Positions 7,482 through 17,058 are shown, numbered from the stretch's first letter. The stretch: DNA of 64,000 nucleotides from VBAS01 sp963773465 (GCA_963773465.1 CAVZBF010000001.1:1736001-1800000); one strand, 5' to 3'. Notes: generated by a model not told the origin, from the letters alone. Numbers and translations are program-made.

Positions 7482-9200
7482 ATGAAAATAATTCGCCAAC
7501 TGCCGGCAGTACTACTGCTACTATTCTTTGTCATTGCCTGTAACCAGGAGTCAGAGAAATCTAATGATGAAGGTCTAAGCGTAACTACAGTTACCCTTCA
7601 GGAAGACGCAAAGAACAGTGTCACGCCTCCCCCTCCGCCACCGCCCGTGCAATTGGGTACTGCTGACTATTCAAGAGTTGTAGTTGTACCAGATGGTGAA
7701 GCAGCAAATATTGAAATGCAGAACCTTGAAGGAACTAAGGACGAAGCATTGCTCCCGGAAAAGCCGCAAGAAAAATTTAACACCGAAGATTACGATAACA
7801 TTGTAGAAAATAAATTTCTTACTGCAACAAAAAATCCGCTTTCAACATTTTCAATTGATGTAGATGAAGCAGCGTATAGCAATGTTCGCCGTTATTTGGA
7901 AAACGGGTCGCTGCCTCCCGCAGGCGCAGTTCGCATCGAAGAGATGATAAATTATTTTGATTACGTTTATCCAAAACCTCATAATGACGAGCCTTTTACT
8001 GTGAATACGGAAATTTCTGATTGCCCCTGGAACACACAACACAGGTTAGTGCATATAGGTTTACAGGGAAAAGAAATCCCTCTTGATAACCTTCCACCTT
8101 CCAATATGGTTTTTTTGATCGATGTATCGGGTTCAATGAATGAACCTAATAAATTACCGCTTGTGCAGGCTTCATTGAATATGCTTGTTGACCAGCTTCG
8201 TGAAAAAGATAAAGTTGCTATTGTTGTGTATGCAGGGAATGCCGGGCTTATATTACCGTCGACAAACGGAAGCGATAAAATAAAAATAAAAGAATCGATC
8301 GATGCGCTCGAGGCAGGCGGTTCAACAGCCGGCGGAGAAGGGATACAACTGGCATATAAAGTGGCAAGAGATAATTTTATAATTGCCGGTAATAACCGGA
8401 TCATTCTTGCTACCGATGGTGATTTTAATGTAGGAGTTTCAAGTGATGATGAATTGGTCCGCCTGATCGAACAGGAAAGAAAGGCCGGTGTATTTCTTTC
8501 TGTGCTTGGATTTGGCATGGGTAATTATAAGGACAACAAAATGCAACAGCTTGCCGATAAAGGAAATGGCAATCATTCTTATATCGACAATATTAACGAA
8601 GCAAAAAAAGTTTTGGTCAATGAGTTTGGCAGTACATTATTTACGATTGCCAAAGATGTAAAAATTCAAATCGAATTTAATCCATCAAAAGTGCAGGCAT
8701 ATCGTTTGATCGGTTATGAGAACAGGATGCTGGCGGCAGAAGACTTTAATGATGATCTGAAAGATGCAGGAGAACTTGGATCTGGCCATACTGTAACTGC
8801 ATTATATGAAATAATCCCTGCCGGAGTAAAAGACAGCTTTGTAAAATCAGTCGACCCATTAAAGTATCAATATAACAATAGCGAGGTGGCCGATGAAGAG
8901 TCCCCCGAGATAATGACAATAAAACTGAGATACAAAGAACCGAATGGGGAGACAAGCAAATTGATTCAGCACCCGGTAATCGATTCGCATTTGCCACTTA
9001 CAAATACATCTGAGAATTTCCGTTTTTCAGCATCGGTTGCTGAGTTTGGATTGCTATTAAGAGATTCAGAATATAAACAACAATCATCGTTTTCGCAGGT
9101 GGTTTCATTGGCTAAAAGTGCGAGGGGCAAGGATAACAATGGATACCGGTCAGAGTTTGTTCGTCTTGTGGAATCGGCAATATCATTTGTAAAAAGATAA
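7482..9200 (+). CDS. VWA-domain lipoprotein (YfbK-type, DUF3520)
   Basis: A 572-residue lipoprotein (LLLLFFVIAC) with a Pro-rich linker, a VWF-associated N-terminal region (NPLSTFSIDVDEAAYSNVRR), a VWA domain with an intact MIDAS motif (DVSGSMN near residue 214, then Gly-Ser-Thr and ATDGDFNVG), and a C-terminal DUF3520-like domain (DLKDAGELGSGHTVTALYEI) ending QVVSLAKSARGKDNNGYR. Homologues such as E. coli YfbK are exported or periplasmic; they probably bind protein ligands through a divalent metal. Specific function unknown. Confidence 0.9.
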   Translation: MKIIRQLPAVLLLLFFVIACNQESEKSNDEGLSVTTVTLQEDAKNSVTPPPPPPPVQLGTADYSRVVVVPDGEAANIEMQNLEGTKDEALLPEKPQEKFNTEDYDNIVENKFLTATKNPLSTFSIDVDEAAYSNVRRYLENGSLPPAGAVRIEEMINYFDYVYPKPHNDEPFTVNTEISDCPWNTQHRLVHIGLQGKEIPLDNLPPSNMVFLIDVSGSMNEPNKLPLVQASLNMLVDQLREKDKVAIVVYAGNAGLILPSTNGSDKIKIKESIDALEAGGSTAGGEGIQLAYKVARDNFIIAGNNRIILATDGDFNVGVSSDDELVRLIEQERKAGVFLSVLGFGMGNYKDNKMQQLADKGNGNHSYIDNINEAKKVLVNEFGSTLFTIAKDVKIQIEFNPSKVQAYRLIGYENRMLAAEDFNDDLKDAGELGSGHTVTALYEIIPAGVKDSFVKSVDPLKYQYNNSEVADEESPEIMTIKLRYKEPNGETSKLIQHPVIDSHLPLTNTSENFRFSASVAEFGLLLRDSEYKQQSSFSQVVSLAKSARGKDNNGYRSEFVRLVESAISFVKR

Positions 9201-9318
9201 TTTGATTCGCTGATACCGGTGCCACTGCTCAAAGCCGTGGCACGGTTATTCTAAAGAAACCCTACGCCAACGTTCAAAGCCGTGGCATGAGTACAGAACC
9301 GTTTAGTATTTTTGATGC

Positions 9319-10020
9319 ATGGGCAGAAAGAAATTGGTTGTTCTCAGTGGTGCAGGCATCAGTGCTGAAAGCGGCCTAAAAACTTTTCGGGACAGTGATG
9401 GACTTTGGGAAGGATACAATATTGAAGATGTTGCAACGCCCCGTGCATGGCGAAAAAATCCGCAATTGGTTTTAGAGTTTTATAATTACAGAAGAAAAAA
9501 TGTTTTAGATGCACAACCGAATGCGGCGCATCATGGCTTAGCAGAATTGGAAAAATATTTTGACGTAACAATTATAACGCAAAACATAGATGATCTGCAT
9601 GAAAGAGCAGGCTCTACAAATGTGTTGCACCTGCACGGCGAAATATTTAAAATGCGCAGCGAGCGGGACCATGCGTTGATCTATGAAATAAAAGGCGATA
9701 TTAAAATAGGAGATAAGGCCGACGATGGTCAGCAGCTTCGCCCGAATATTGTTTGGTTTGAAGAACCGGTACCGAAGATTGAGGAAGCAATTCCTGTTGT
9801 AAGAGCTGCAGATCTTTTTGTTGTAGTAGGTACATCGTTGGTTGTATACCCGGCCGCAGGTCTTGTAAACTATGCTCCGCAGCATATTCCAAAATATATT
9901 ATTGATAAACGAATTCCTTATACATCTGAAGTAGCCAATATTACAGCTATTGAAAAACCAGCTACCGAAGGTGTAAAAATGTTAACCTCGTTATTGGCAG
10001 AACTCGATCTTAAGAAATAA
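9319..10020 (+). CDS. Sir2-family NAD-dependent protein deacylase (zinc-motif-less)
   Basis: A 233-residue sirtuin. The NAD-binding GAGISAESGL, TQNIDDLHERAG and catalytic HLHGE (His about residue 106) are intact, as are VVVGTSLVVYPAA and the FRDSDGLWE loop. FYNYRR provides the Tyr-x-x-Arg pair that in SIRT5/CobB class III enzymes selects succinyl- and malonyl-lysine. The two Cys-x-x-Cys pairs that bind structural zinc in most sirtuins are absent between HLHGE and PNIVWFEEPVP, where the sequence is RSERDHALIYEIKGD. I infer a desuccinylase-like deacylase without structural zinc. Monocistronic. Confidence 0.88.
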   Translation: MGRKKLVVLSGAGISAESGLKTFRDSDGLWEGYNIEDVATPRAWRKNPQLVLEFYNYRRKNVLDAQPNAAHHGLAELEKYFDVTIITQNIDDLHERAGSTNVLHLHGEIFKMRSERDHALIYEIKGDIKIGDKADDGQQLRPNIVWFEEPVPKIEEAIPVVRAADLFVVVGTSLVVYPAAGLVNYAPQHIPKYIIDKRIPYTSEVANITAIEKPATEGVKMLTSLLAELDLKK

Positions 10021-10087
10021 GAAATAAGAAACCGGAGTTTGATGTTTGAAACTCCTGAATTATCTTCAGTAGGCTAAGCAAGAAATC

Positions 10088-10555
10088 ATGAGCCTTGGTT
10101 TTACAGAAATATTGTTGATGCTCCCGGTTCTTGGATTTATTCTTATACCCATGATTTTTTTTCTGATCGCTCAACAAGATCTTCTTAGAACAATAAAGCC
10201 TGAAAACAGAACAATACAACCTAATGAAGTTTGGCTGCAATTAATTCCCGTGTTCAACTTGTATTGGCAGTTCGTTGTAGTGGATAAAATTGCTGACTCT
10301 ATCAGGAATGAGCTCGTTGACAGGCATCCTGTTTCTTTTGGTGCCACTTCAGATTCTGCCTTTCCTATCTATACAGATGAAAGGCCAACACATGACCTGG
10401 GCCGTGCCTACTGTATTTTAGGACTTATCGGCGTATTGGGATTTTTTACTTTCTTCCTTTTAAGTTGTGCAGGAATCGCAGCGACTATATGCTGGATCAT
10501 CTACTGGGTGAGGATTGCAGAATACAAAAACAGGTTTTTAAGTAACTCTTTTTAA
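10088..10555 (+). CDS. Hypothetical membrane protein
   Basis: A 155-residue protein with a long hydrophobic N-terminal helix (ILLMLPVLGFILIPMIFFLI), a short amphipathic stretch (NEVWLQLIPVFNLYWQFVVV) and two further hydrophobic segments at the C-terminus (ILGLIGVLGFFTFFLLSC, IAATICWIIYWVRIAEYK). The PNEVWLQLIPVFNLYW pattern recurs in small Bacteroidota membrane proteins resembling DUF4328, but the assignment is uncertain. It converges with the cupin gene 3 bp away. Confidence 0.6.
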   Translation: MSLGFTEILLMLPVLGFILIPMIFFLIAQQDLLRTIKPENRTIQPNEVWLQLIPVFNLYWQFVVVDKIADSIRNELVDRHPVSFGATSDSAFPIYTDERPTHDLGRAYCILGLIGVLGFFTFFLLSCAGIAATICWIIYWVRIAEYKNRFLSNSF

Positions 10556-10558
10556 TTT

Positions 10559-10888
10559 TTAAATTTTTTCACCACCTTCCGGCCCATAAAAAATAACCCA
10601 GGTAGCAAAATCATCAGAAAAGCTTTCGAAATGATGAGCCATGCCTGCAGGAACAAACAACACATCATTTTCTTTGCAAGACATCCTTTCACCATCGCGA
10701 TAAAAAGAACTGTGACCTTTAATGATCACATATATTTCATCTTGTTTATGCGGTGTTTGAGTATCTGCTTCCTGTAGTGCAAAGTATTCGATCGTCATTG
10801 TACCATGTTTCATCATGACGATAAAAGGATATTCGGATTGCTCCAGCAGTTTTTTTAGTGCATCATCACCAGTTAATTTATAGTTCAT
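10559..10888 (-). CDS. Cupin-domain protein
   Basis: A 109-residue single-domain cupin. Metal-ligand motifs are visible: THKQDEIYVIIKGHSSFYRDG (His and Glu of motif 1) and VLFVPAGMAHHFESF (His of motif 2). The ATG overlaps the stop of the upstream saccharopine-dehydrogenase-like gene by 4 bp, implying translational coupling and perhaps a shared pathway. Substrate unknown. Confidence 0.85.
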   Translation of the reverse strand: MNYKLTGDDALKKLLEQSEYPFIVMMKHGTMTIEYFALQEADTQTPHKQDEIYVIIKGHSSFYRDGERMSCKENDVLFVPAGMAHHFESFSDDFATWVIFYGPEGGEKI

Positions 10889-12399
10889 GACAGCCGCGTT
10901 ATTTCTTCGTGAAATCTGATTTCATGTTCTTCGAGTTCTTTCAGCACCGGTTCATAAATTTCTTTTTTAGTTGGAATATGCAACCCTGTAAGTTGAATTG
11001 TTCCATTTAAAATAAGTTTTGCGGCAATACCTAATGGAAGACCGACTGTTTTCGCCATGGCAGTTCGTAAATTATTTTCTCCTTTCACTACCAGGCTGCT
11101 CCTGACTCCCGATTCCTGGCTCGCGACTCTGAACTCAATTTCATGCAGCATTACGATCATATCCCTGTCATCCGGTTGCAATGCAAGTTTCTTTTCCAAT
11201 GCCAATTGCATTACATCCGCCGCACTGCACAGCCCTTTATTGATCATCGTTTCATCATCATCCATTCCCAGGAAAAATAATTGTTTGAGCGTAAGGTTTG
11301 CTTCATGCATTTTATGCGCTACAATTTCAGCGGCATCAGTTTTTATTTTATCAAGATCCATTTTTTGCAGCTCACCTTCTTTTCCAACAACCATAAAATC
11401 TTTATCCACTTCACCGCCGCTATCTTCTGCTTCCTTTTCAGCTTCTACCAGCTCCATCAGTTTTTCCAACAGTTCTTTTGTCTGGTCAAACCGCTCTGAA
11501 AGTTTTTTCTGCAACCAATCGCTAAAACCATTTCTTTCCATATGTTCTTTAAAAAAATCCATTAGTGCTTTGCCGGTTGTTTCATACTGCGGTGTTTCAT
11601 CTGTCAGTTTCAGATCGATCACATTTTTCCAGCCATACATAAAATCCGGGTGACGAAGTGTCGTTCTCACAATTGTGGTTGCATCTTCTAAACCATAGAG
11701 AGGAGCATAGCTGAGCGAATCACGGTTAGGATACCAGCTTAAAAAACCTATTTCCGGAATTTCGACGATCCTGTCTGCCGTAAAAAGTTCTTCATATTGT
11801 AATTTTTTTTCTTCTCCATCTTCACGATAATGAGCGCCGCTTTTTCCTGCCAGTAAAATATTTCTTGGATTCCAGCTTATTTTATAATGCCATGGATTGT
11901 CATCGCTTTCAGGAGCAACAAGACCGCCGCAATGAGATCTAAAAGAAATAACCTTTCCTCCATCTGCATGGATCTTGTCAAACAACTTCATCGCACTCAT
12001 GTGATCGATGCCCGGATCAAGACCCATCTCGCAAAGGAAAAGTAATTTACGTTTTACAATTTCGGAGCTCAGGGCCTTGATCTCATCATCTATATAAGAA
12101 GCCGTAAGAAGGTTTCTATTTTTTTCAATACAGGTTTTTGCAACAACGGTATGAAGGGAGGGAGGCAACAATGAAATTACAATATCCGACTCGCTGATGT
12201 ATTTATTTCTGTCTTCTTCATCATTGATATCAAATGAAATTGCCTTGCCGAGCGGTGAAATGCCGATCTTGGACTGCGCAAGATTGATGTCGGCATCAAC
12301 TACAATTAATTGCCATTGTTCTTTTTCTGCATTAGCAAGTAAATAATCGATGAGGACTGTTGCAGATTTGCCGGCGCCAAATAATAAAATATTTTTCAT
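10885..12399 (-). CDS. Saccharopine dehydrogenase-family protein
   Basis: A protein of about 504 residues from ATG 12399 (MKNILLFGAGKSATVLIDYL), preferred to the ATG 21 bp upstream because the Rossmann fold starts directly. The N-terminus binds NAD(P); MGLDPGIDHMSAMKLFD and SHCGGLVAPESDDNPWHYK are signatures of the saccharopine reductase/LYS9 group. That enzyme joins glutamate and aminoadipate semialdehyde or runs the reverse in lysine breakdown; related bacterial enzymes act on other amino-acid adducts. A Glu/Lys-rich insertion lies near the middle. Overlap with the cupin gene indicates a two-gene operon. Confidence 0.85.
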   Translation of the reverse strand: MKNILLFGAGKSATVLIDYLLANAEKEQWQLIVVDADINLAQSKIGISPLGKAISFDINDEEDRNKYISESDIVISLLPPSLHTVVAKTCIEKNRNLLTASYIDDEIKALSSEIVKRKLLFLCEMGLDPGIDHMSAMKLFDKIHADGGKVISFRSHCGGLVAPESDDNPWHYKISWNPRNILLAGKSGAHYREDGEEKKLQYEELFTADRIVEIPEIGFLSWYPNRDSLSYAPLYGLEDATTIVRTTLRHPDFMYGWKNVIDLKLTDETPQYETTGKALMDFFKEHMERNGFSDWLQKKLSERFDQTKELLEKLMELVEAEKEAEDSGGEVDKDFMVVGKEGELQKMDLDKIKTDAAEIVAHKMHEANLTLKQLFFLGMDDDETMINKGLCSAADVMQLALEKKLALQPDDRDMIVMLHEIEFRVASQESGVRSSLVVKGENNLRTAMAKTVGLPLGIAAKLILNGTIQLTGLHIPTKKEIYEPVLKELEEHEIRFHEEITRLS

Positions 12400-12477
12400 T
12401 AGAAATGAATCTGCCGGCAAATTAATTCAATTATTAAAGCGATTTAAATTAAAGAAAATTCTTTTTGACGTGAAGCA

Positions 12478-12640
12478 GGATCACAAAGTACACAAAGAAA
12501 CCACGAAGAACACAAAGGGCTTATGATAAACGGAAGCTGCTCAACTCATAGCCCACGGTTTAAACCGTGGGCTATGAGTTATGCAAACTTCTTTGTGTTC
12601 GTTGTGTATACTTTAGTGTGCTTCGTGTTACAAATTACTT
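12478..12640. repeat. CACGAAGAACAC-family inverted repeat, copy 2
   Basis: Left arm ACACAAAGAAACCACGAAG plus AACACAAAG, right arm CTTTGTGTTCGTTGTGTATA and GTGTGCTTCGTGTTA, flanking a separate 38-bp perfect palindrome. It fills the gap between the two divergent-looking neighbours and overlaps no convincing gene. Confidence 0.75.
12543..12580. repeat. 38-bp perfect palindrome
   Basis: AACTCATAGCCCACGGTTT at 12543-12561 is followed directly by its exact reverse complement at 12562-12580, with no loop. It could extrude as a cruciform or mark the fusion of two inverted copies. Confidence 0.9.
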
Positions 12641-12649
12641 TATGGAAAA

Positions 12650-14071
12650 CTATAACCCTGCAGTTTGTCTTTCATATTGGGAAGATTCGATCTCCATCAC
12701 TCTGTAAGCAACCTTAACCCCGCGCAAATAATCAGGAACCTTTATTGTTTTTGAGCCATTGGCCTCAATGGAATTGAAAACAATTCTCTCGGTTTTTATT
12801 GGCTGCTCACTTGGCTTCAGGTATTGAAGTTCAATGATCACTTTGTCCAGATCAAATTTGGAATCATTGTTTACGGTGAGCTCAAGATTCATGACGCCGC
12901 CAAAGGCCCGTTGCTTATAATTATTTGCTCTTACACTTACCTGTCTGTTGATATTAACGCGACGGACCTTAGGTTTTACTTCTTCAGGTTTTGATTCTTC
13001 CGTTTCGGTCAATACTGTATTCTTTTCTGCAGCATTTTTGTCAACGGGAGCAAAATCTTTTTCATTTACGGCCTCATCTTTATTTTGCACGGTTGTATTT
13101 ATAGCTAAACTTTCGTCAGGTGGGTTTAATGTTTCCTTTACTGATTGTGATTTTTTCTTTGGCTGTTGTTCATTTGTTTCTGCAGCAGCAGGAAGAGTTG
13201 TTACGGGAGTTGTTGAAACTGTTGATGTGTTTATAGCACGTTTATCAGGTTTTACTACTGTTCTGGGCTGTGTGGTTTCTTCACCGGAAAAATTTTTATA
13301 AGCCACTACCACCAGGAAGCAAAAGAATATAGCGCCACCAAATACCTGCACAAGCGAAGTATGAGTGGATGTCCATTTTGATCTTTTCTTACGGTTCAAA
13401 TAGGTTTCTGTATATCGTCTTTTAATATCATCAAGCGACTCGGAATATTTTGGATTTAATGTGGTTTCTTCGTTAACGGAGACCGTTGGTTTTTCGAAAA
13501 CTGGTTCGGTCTTTTGCAAAACAGGTGTTTCTTTTATAACGGGTTCTTCTTTTATAAGAACAGGTTTGCTTTCGATTTTTCTTTCTTCAATGATCTTTGG
13601 CTTTTCTTCCACAATCACCGGCGCTTTAACGGCTGCCGTTTGAACTGCTTTCTTTGGCGTATGATTTTCCGGCATCGATACAAATACCTTTTTGCCGGTT
13701 GTTACAGTTTTATTTTCGACTGGTAAACTATATGCTACTCCGGGTTGCAGTTTTGGCTCATTAACGAATCTATATGTTTTCTCAGGTTGCTGCACCGGCT
13801 CATCAACGGTTTGTACCGGCTCGCTGACAATTTTTGCCTGGGGTTTTACTTCCTGCTTTTCTTCAGGCTTTTTGTAAAACCTGTCAGATGGCTGTTCCTC
13901 GGTGGCAGGTGCGTAGTCTTTTAAAACATCTACCTCGCTGGGGTATCGCCACGCAGCACTCTTTCCTTCCACCCAAACAAGATCATAGGGCTTAAGGCCA
14001 AAACTCACTAATTGTTGTAAAGTATAGGGTCCGCTTTGCTTGTTACTGCGGAGTAATAGGTAAGTATTCAT
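12650..14071 (-). CDS. GYF_2-domain single-pass membrane protein
   Basis: A 473-residue protein. The N-terminal 55 residues match GYF_2/DUF4339 (YLLLRSNKQSGPYTLQQL, YDLVWVEGKSAAWRYPSE), a proline-peptide-binding-like module. A long Pro/Glu/Lys-rich disordered region follows, then a membrane helix around residues 237-255 (VQVFGGAIFFCFLVVVAY), a second Thr/Pro/Glu-rich linker and a C-terminal beta domain (VNINRQVSVRANNYKQRA to VAYRVMEIESS). The GYF domain would be cytoplasmic and the C-terminal domain periplasmic. It resembles Bacteroidota proteins of unknown function; nothing nearby fixes a role. Confidence 0.75.
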   Translation of the reverse strand: MNTYLLLRSNKQSGPYTLQQLVSFGLKPYDLVWVEGKSAAWRYPSEVDVLKDYAPATEEQPSDRFYKKPEEKQEVKPQAKIVSEPVQTVDEPVQQPEKTYRFVNEPKLQPGVAYSLPVENKTVTTGKKVFVSMPENHTPKKAVQTAAVKAPVIVEEKPKIIEERKIESKPVLIKEEPVIKETPVLQKTEPVFEKPTVSVNEETTLNPKYSESLDDIKRRYTETYLNRKKRSKWTSTHTSLVQVFGGAIFFCFLVVVAYKNFSGEETTQPRTVVKPDKRAINTSTVSTTPVTTLPAAAETNEQQPKKKSQSVKETLNPPDESLAINTTVQNKDEAVNEKDFAPVDKNAAEKNTVLTETEESKPEEVKPKVRRVNINRQVSVRANNYKQRAFGGVMNLELTVNNDSKFDLDKVIIELQYLKPSEQPIKTERIVFNSIEANGSKTIKVPDYLRGVKVAYRVMEIESSQYERQTAGL

Positions 14072-14269
14072 AACCGTCCAGAGGTTTTTACATTTATGTA
14101 AACGAAAATTCTGTGCCGGGCTGTGTAAAAGTGTTGTTATAAAAAATATATTTTATAATAAGGAAAAACATCCACCGAAGTGGAAAAAATAGCCCCAAAA
14201 AACAATATCATTTGTCAGGAATTGATAGCCCTTTCCGGTACATTTGCAAGCCCTGAAAAAACCTCCAAA

Positions 14270-14285
14270 TCCCGACTTGTCGGGA
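14270..14285. repeat. TCCCGA...TCGGGA palindrome
   Basis: TCCCGAC-TT-GTCGGGA, 7-bp arms, related to the CCCGATAG family. Not followed by a T run, so it is not an evident terminator. Confidence 0.65.
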
Positions 14286-14350
14286 CTTATGAGGCCTCTT
14301 AAATCAGGTACAAACTTTAAATCAAGAGAAAGAATAATCAAGGCCCGGAA

Positions 14351-14369
14351 GATGAACGGAGCGTCGCAA
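14351..14369 (+). repeat. 19-bp dispersed repeat, copy 2
   Basis: Exact copy of GATGAACGGAGCGTCGCAA seen at 1908-1926, about 70 bp before the gyrA start. Confidence 0.7.
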
Positions 14370-14423
14370 CAGAGGCTCAATCGGAGTTTCATAAGCCGGT
14401 AAAATAAATCTTAAGAGCAACAA

Positions 14424-16989
14424 ATGGACGATAGCTTATTGCCACAGGAAACGCAGGACAACCAACGAATCATCCCTGTAAATATCGAGGAGCAGATGAA
14501 GACCGCATACATCGACTATTCAATGTCGGTAATCGTTGGCCGTGCCCTGCCGGATGTGAGAGATGGATTGAAGCCGGTGCATCGCCGCATTTTGTATGCG
14601 ATGAATGAACTCGGTTTGCATTATAACAGGCCATATAAAAAATCTGCCCGTATAGTGGGAGAGGTGTTGGGTAAATATCACCCGCATGGGGACACCTCCG
14701 TTTATGATTCCATGGTGCGTATGGCGCAGGAATGGAATATGCGTTATACGCTTATCGACGGACAGGGAAATTTTGGTAACCAGGATGGTGATGGGCCGGC
14801 AGCAATGCGATATACAGAAGCAAGATTGCAGCGCCTTGCTGAGAGTATGCTTAGATGATATTGATAAAGACACGGTAGATTTTCAATTGAACTTTGATGA
14901 TACCGAAAGGGAACCCACGGTTCTTCCTACCCGTATTCCCCAGTTATTGATAAATGGCTCAAGTGGTATTGCGGTGGGAATGGCCACAAACATGATGCCT
15001 CATAATCTTAAGTGAATCGATTGATGGCTGTATTGCTTACATCGATAATCGCAATATCACTATCGATGAATTGATGAGACATGTAAAAGCACCTGATTTT
15101 CCAACCGGCGGAATTATCTATGGAATGGAAGGTGTGAAAGCTGCTATGCATTTGGGAAGAGGCAGGGTAGTGGTTCGTGGAAAATTGCATGTCGATGCAA
15201 AAGCAAGCGGCAGAGAGCAGATAATTATCACAGAAGTTCCTTACCAGGTAAGCCGCGATGCACTGACTGAACAGAATCGGTGAACTGGTAAATGAAAAAT
15301 CGATTGAAGGAATTGCGCATGTAAACAATGAATCGAATGAAAAGGAAGGAACAAGGATCGTGATCGATCTGAAACGTGATGCGATCGCCAATGTTATCAT
15401 CAACCAACTTTATAAGTTCACGGAATTGCAAACTTCATATGGCATCAACAATGTAGCGTTGGTAAAAGGAAGACCAAGAACGCTGAACGCTGAAAGATCT
15501 GATCAGTCGAGTTTATTGAATTCCGTCATGAAGTAGTGGTCCGCCGCGCAAAGTTTGAATTGAATGAAGCTGAAAAAAAAGCACATATTTTACAGGGCTA
15601 TTTAATTGCACTTGATCACCTGGATGAAGTGATAGCTCTGATAAGAAGTTCGGCAACACCCGATATAGCAAAGGACAATTTGATAAATGCCGGCTGGGGC
15701 CTGGATGAGATACAGGCAAAAGCAATCCTTGAATTGCGATTGCAGCGCCTTACAGGGATGGAAAGAGAAAAGATCAAAACAGGAATTTGATGAATTGATG
15801 AAGCTGATCGGTGAACTGAAAGAATTGCTTTCTAATGAAGGAATGCGATATGAATTGATCAAAAAAGAATTATTGGAAGTAAAAGACAAGTTTGGTGATG
15901 CCCGAAAAACTGAGATCACTTATCTCGATGATGAAGTAAAGATCAAAGATCTGATCAAAGAAGAAGATGTTGTTATCACCATTTCTCATTTAGGATATAT
16001 TAAAAGAACATCAGCTGCTGAATACCGTTCACAGCGCAGGGGTGGCAGGGGAGTGATGGGAGGAAAAACAAGGGAGGAAGATTAGATCGAACATATTTTT
16101 GTTGCTTCCACGCATCATACGATGCTTTTCTTTACCGAGAAGGGAAGATGTTACTGGCTGAATGTATACGAGATACCGGAAGGTGAAAAGACAAGTAAGG
16201 GCAGGGCTATACAAAACTTAATTCAAATTCCGCCTGATGATAAAGTAAGAGCGATCATTGACGTGAAGGATCTGAAGGATGAAGCATTTGTCAACTCACA
16301 CAATATTGTTCTTTGTACTAAGAAAGGAATTATTAAGAAAACCGCACTGGAAGATTTCAGCCGGCCAAGACAATCCGGTGTAAATGCCATTACGATATTG
16401 GAAGGTGATGAATTGCTTGAAGCAAAAATGACCGATGGCAATTCTGAAATAATGATGGCAGTGAAAAGCGGACGGGCTATTCGTTTTTCTGAAGAAAAAG
16501 TAAGGGCAACCGGCCGTGGCGCAATCGGCGTGGCAGGAATAGAAGTGGAGGATAATGATGATGAAGTGGTTGGTATGATTTGTGTAAATCCTAAAGATGG
16601 AGAATCAAGGACAGTATTGGTAGTAAGTGAAAAAGGATTTGGAAAAAGAACAGCAGTTGATGAATACCGTTTTACCAACCGCGGCGGAAAAGGAGTGAAG
16701 ACGATCAATGTAACGCCGAAAAACCGGTAAATTGGTAGGCATGCTGGAAGTAGCGCCAAAAGAAGACCTGATGATCACTTGCAAAAGCGGGGTTACTATA
16801 CGAATGAAAGTTTCAGATATCAGTGAGCAGGGAAGAGCCACACAGGGTGTAAAATTGATACGGCTGGATGAAGGCGATGAAATAGCTGCGATAACAAAGA
16901 TAGAAGATCAGGAAATTGTGGAAAATGGCGATGTGAATGGTAATGGAAATGGCGAAGCACCGGCTGATCTTAATGCAACCACAGAGTAA
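14424..16989 (+). CDS. gyrA: DNA gyrase subunit A (multiply frameshifted)
   Basis: GyrA is the breakage-reunion subunit of gyrase. Family motifs run in order across shifting frames: YIDYSMSVIVGRALPDVRDG, HPHGDTSVYD (quinolone region), AAMRYTEARL with the catalytic Tyr, GIAVGMATNMMPHNL, LTGMEREK, then C-terminal beta-pinwheel repeats and an acidic tail. Seven single-base insertions are needed to keep frame (about 14853-14856, 15010-15012, 15275, 15489, 15511, 15776-15779, 16719-16723), plus an in-frame TAG at 16083-16085 where Phe or Tyr is expected. Restored length is about 853 residues, normal for GyrA. The gene is essential and similarity is unbroken, so I favour a poor local consensus over a pseudogene. 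Thr replaces the Ser equivalent to E. coli Ser83. Confidence 0.9.
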
Positions 16990-17009
16990 TTAATTTCATC
17001 TGCAATTGA

Positions 17010-17027
17010 TCCCGATAGCTATCGGGA
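17010..17027. repeat. TCCCGATAGCTATCGGGA palindrome
   Basis: Perfect 18-bp palindrome between gyrA and the next gene; the reference member of the family also seen at 1794-1878, 14270-14285 and 59533-59550. It is followed by TGATTTAATAAAA, a weak T tract, so a terminator role for gyrA is possible. Confidence 0.75.
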
Positions 17028-17058
17028 CTGATTTAATAAAAAAACAAAAATCTACGTC

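Larger units (their letters stand above)
14072..14423. other. Intergenic region upstream of gyrA
   Basis: 352 bp without a credible gene. It contains an AT-rich near-palindrome (about 14138-14160, TTATAAAAAATATATTTTAT), the 16-bp palindrome TCCCGACTTGTCGGGA (14270-14285) and the second copy of the 19-bp dispersed repeat (14351-14369). No strong -7 box was recognised. Confidence 0.65.

Noticed and set aside
11057..11653. Plus-strand ORF of 198 codons opposite the saccharopine dehydrogenase gene
   Set aside because: Ser-rich antisense shadow in a region where the minus strand clearly encodes the enzyme.
12948..13301. Plus-strand ORF inside the GYF gene
   Set aside because: Antisense shadow of the low-complexity linker; Phe/Ser/Val-rich with no motif.
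14856..16730. Programmed +1 frameshifting at stop codons in gyrA
   Set aside because: At several sites skipping the first base of the stop codon keeps length, but the family motif (for example QEFDEL and TGKLVG) fits better if the extra base is a few codons earlier, and no common slippery sequence was seen. Other genes need deletions as well as insertions.
16223..16759. Long minus-strand ORF opposite gyrA
   Set aside because: It lies wholly antisense to the GyrA C-terminal repeats, is Ser/Pro-rich and has no family similarity.
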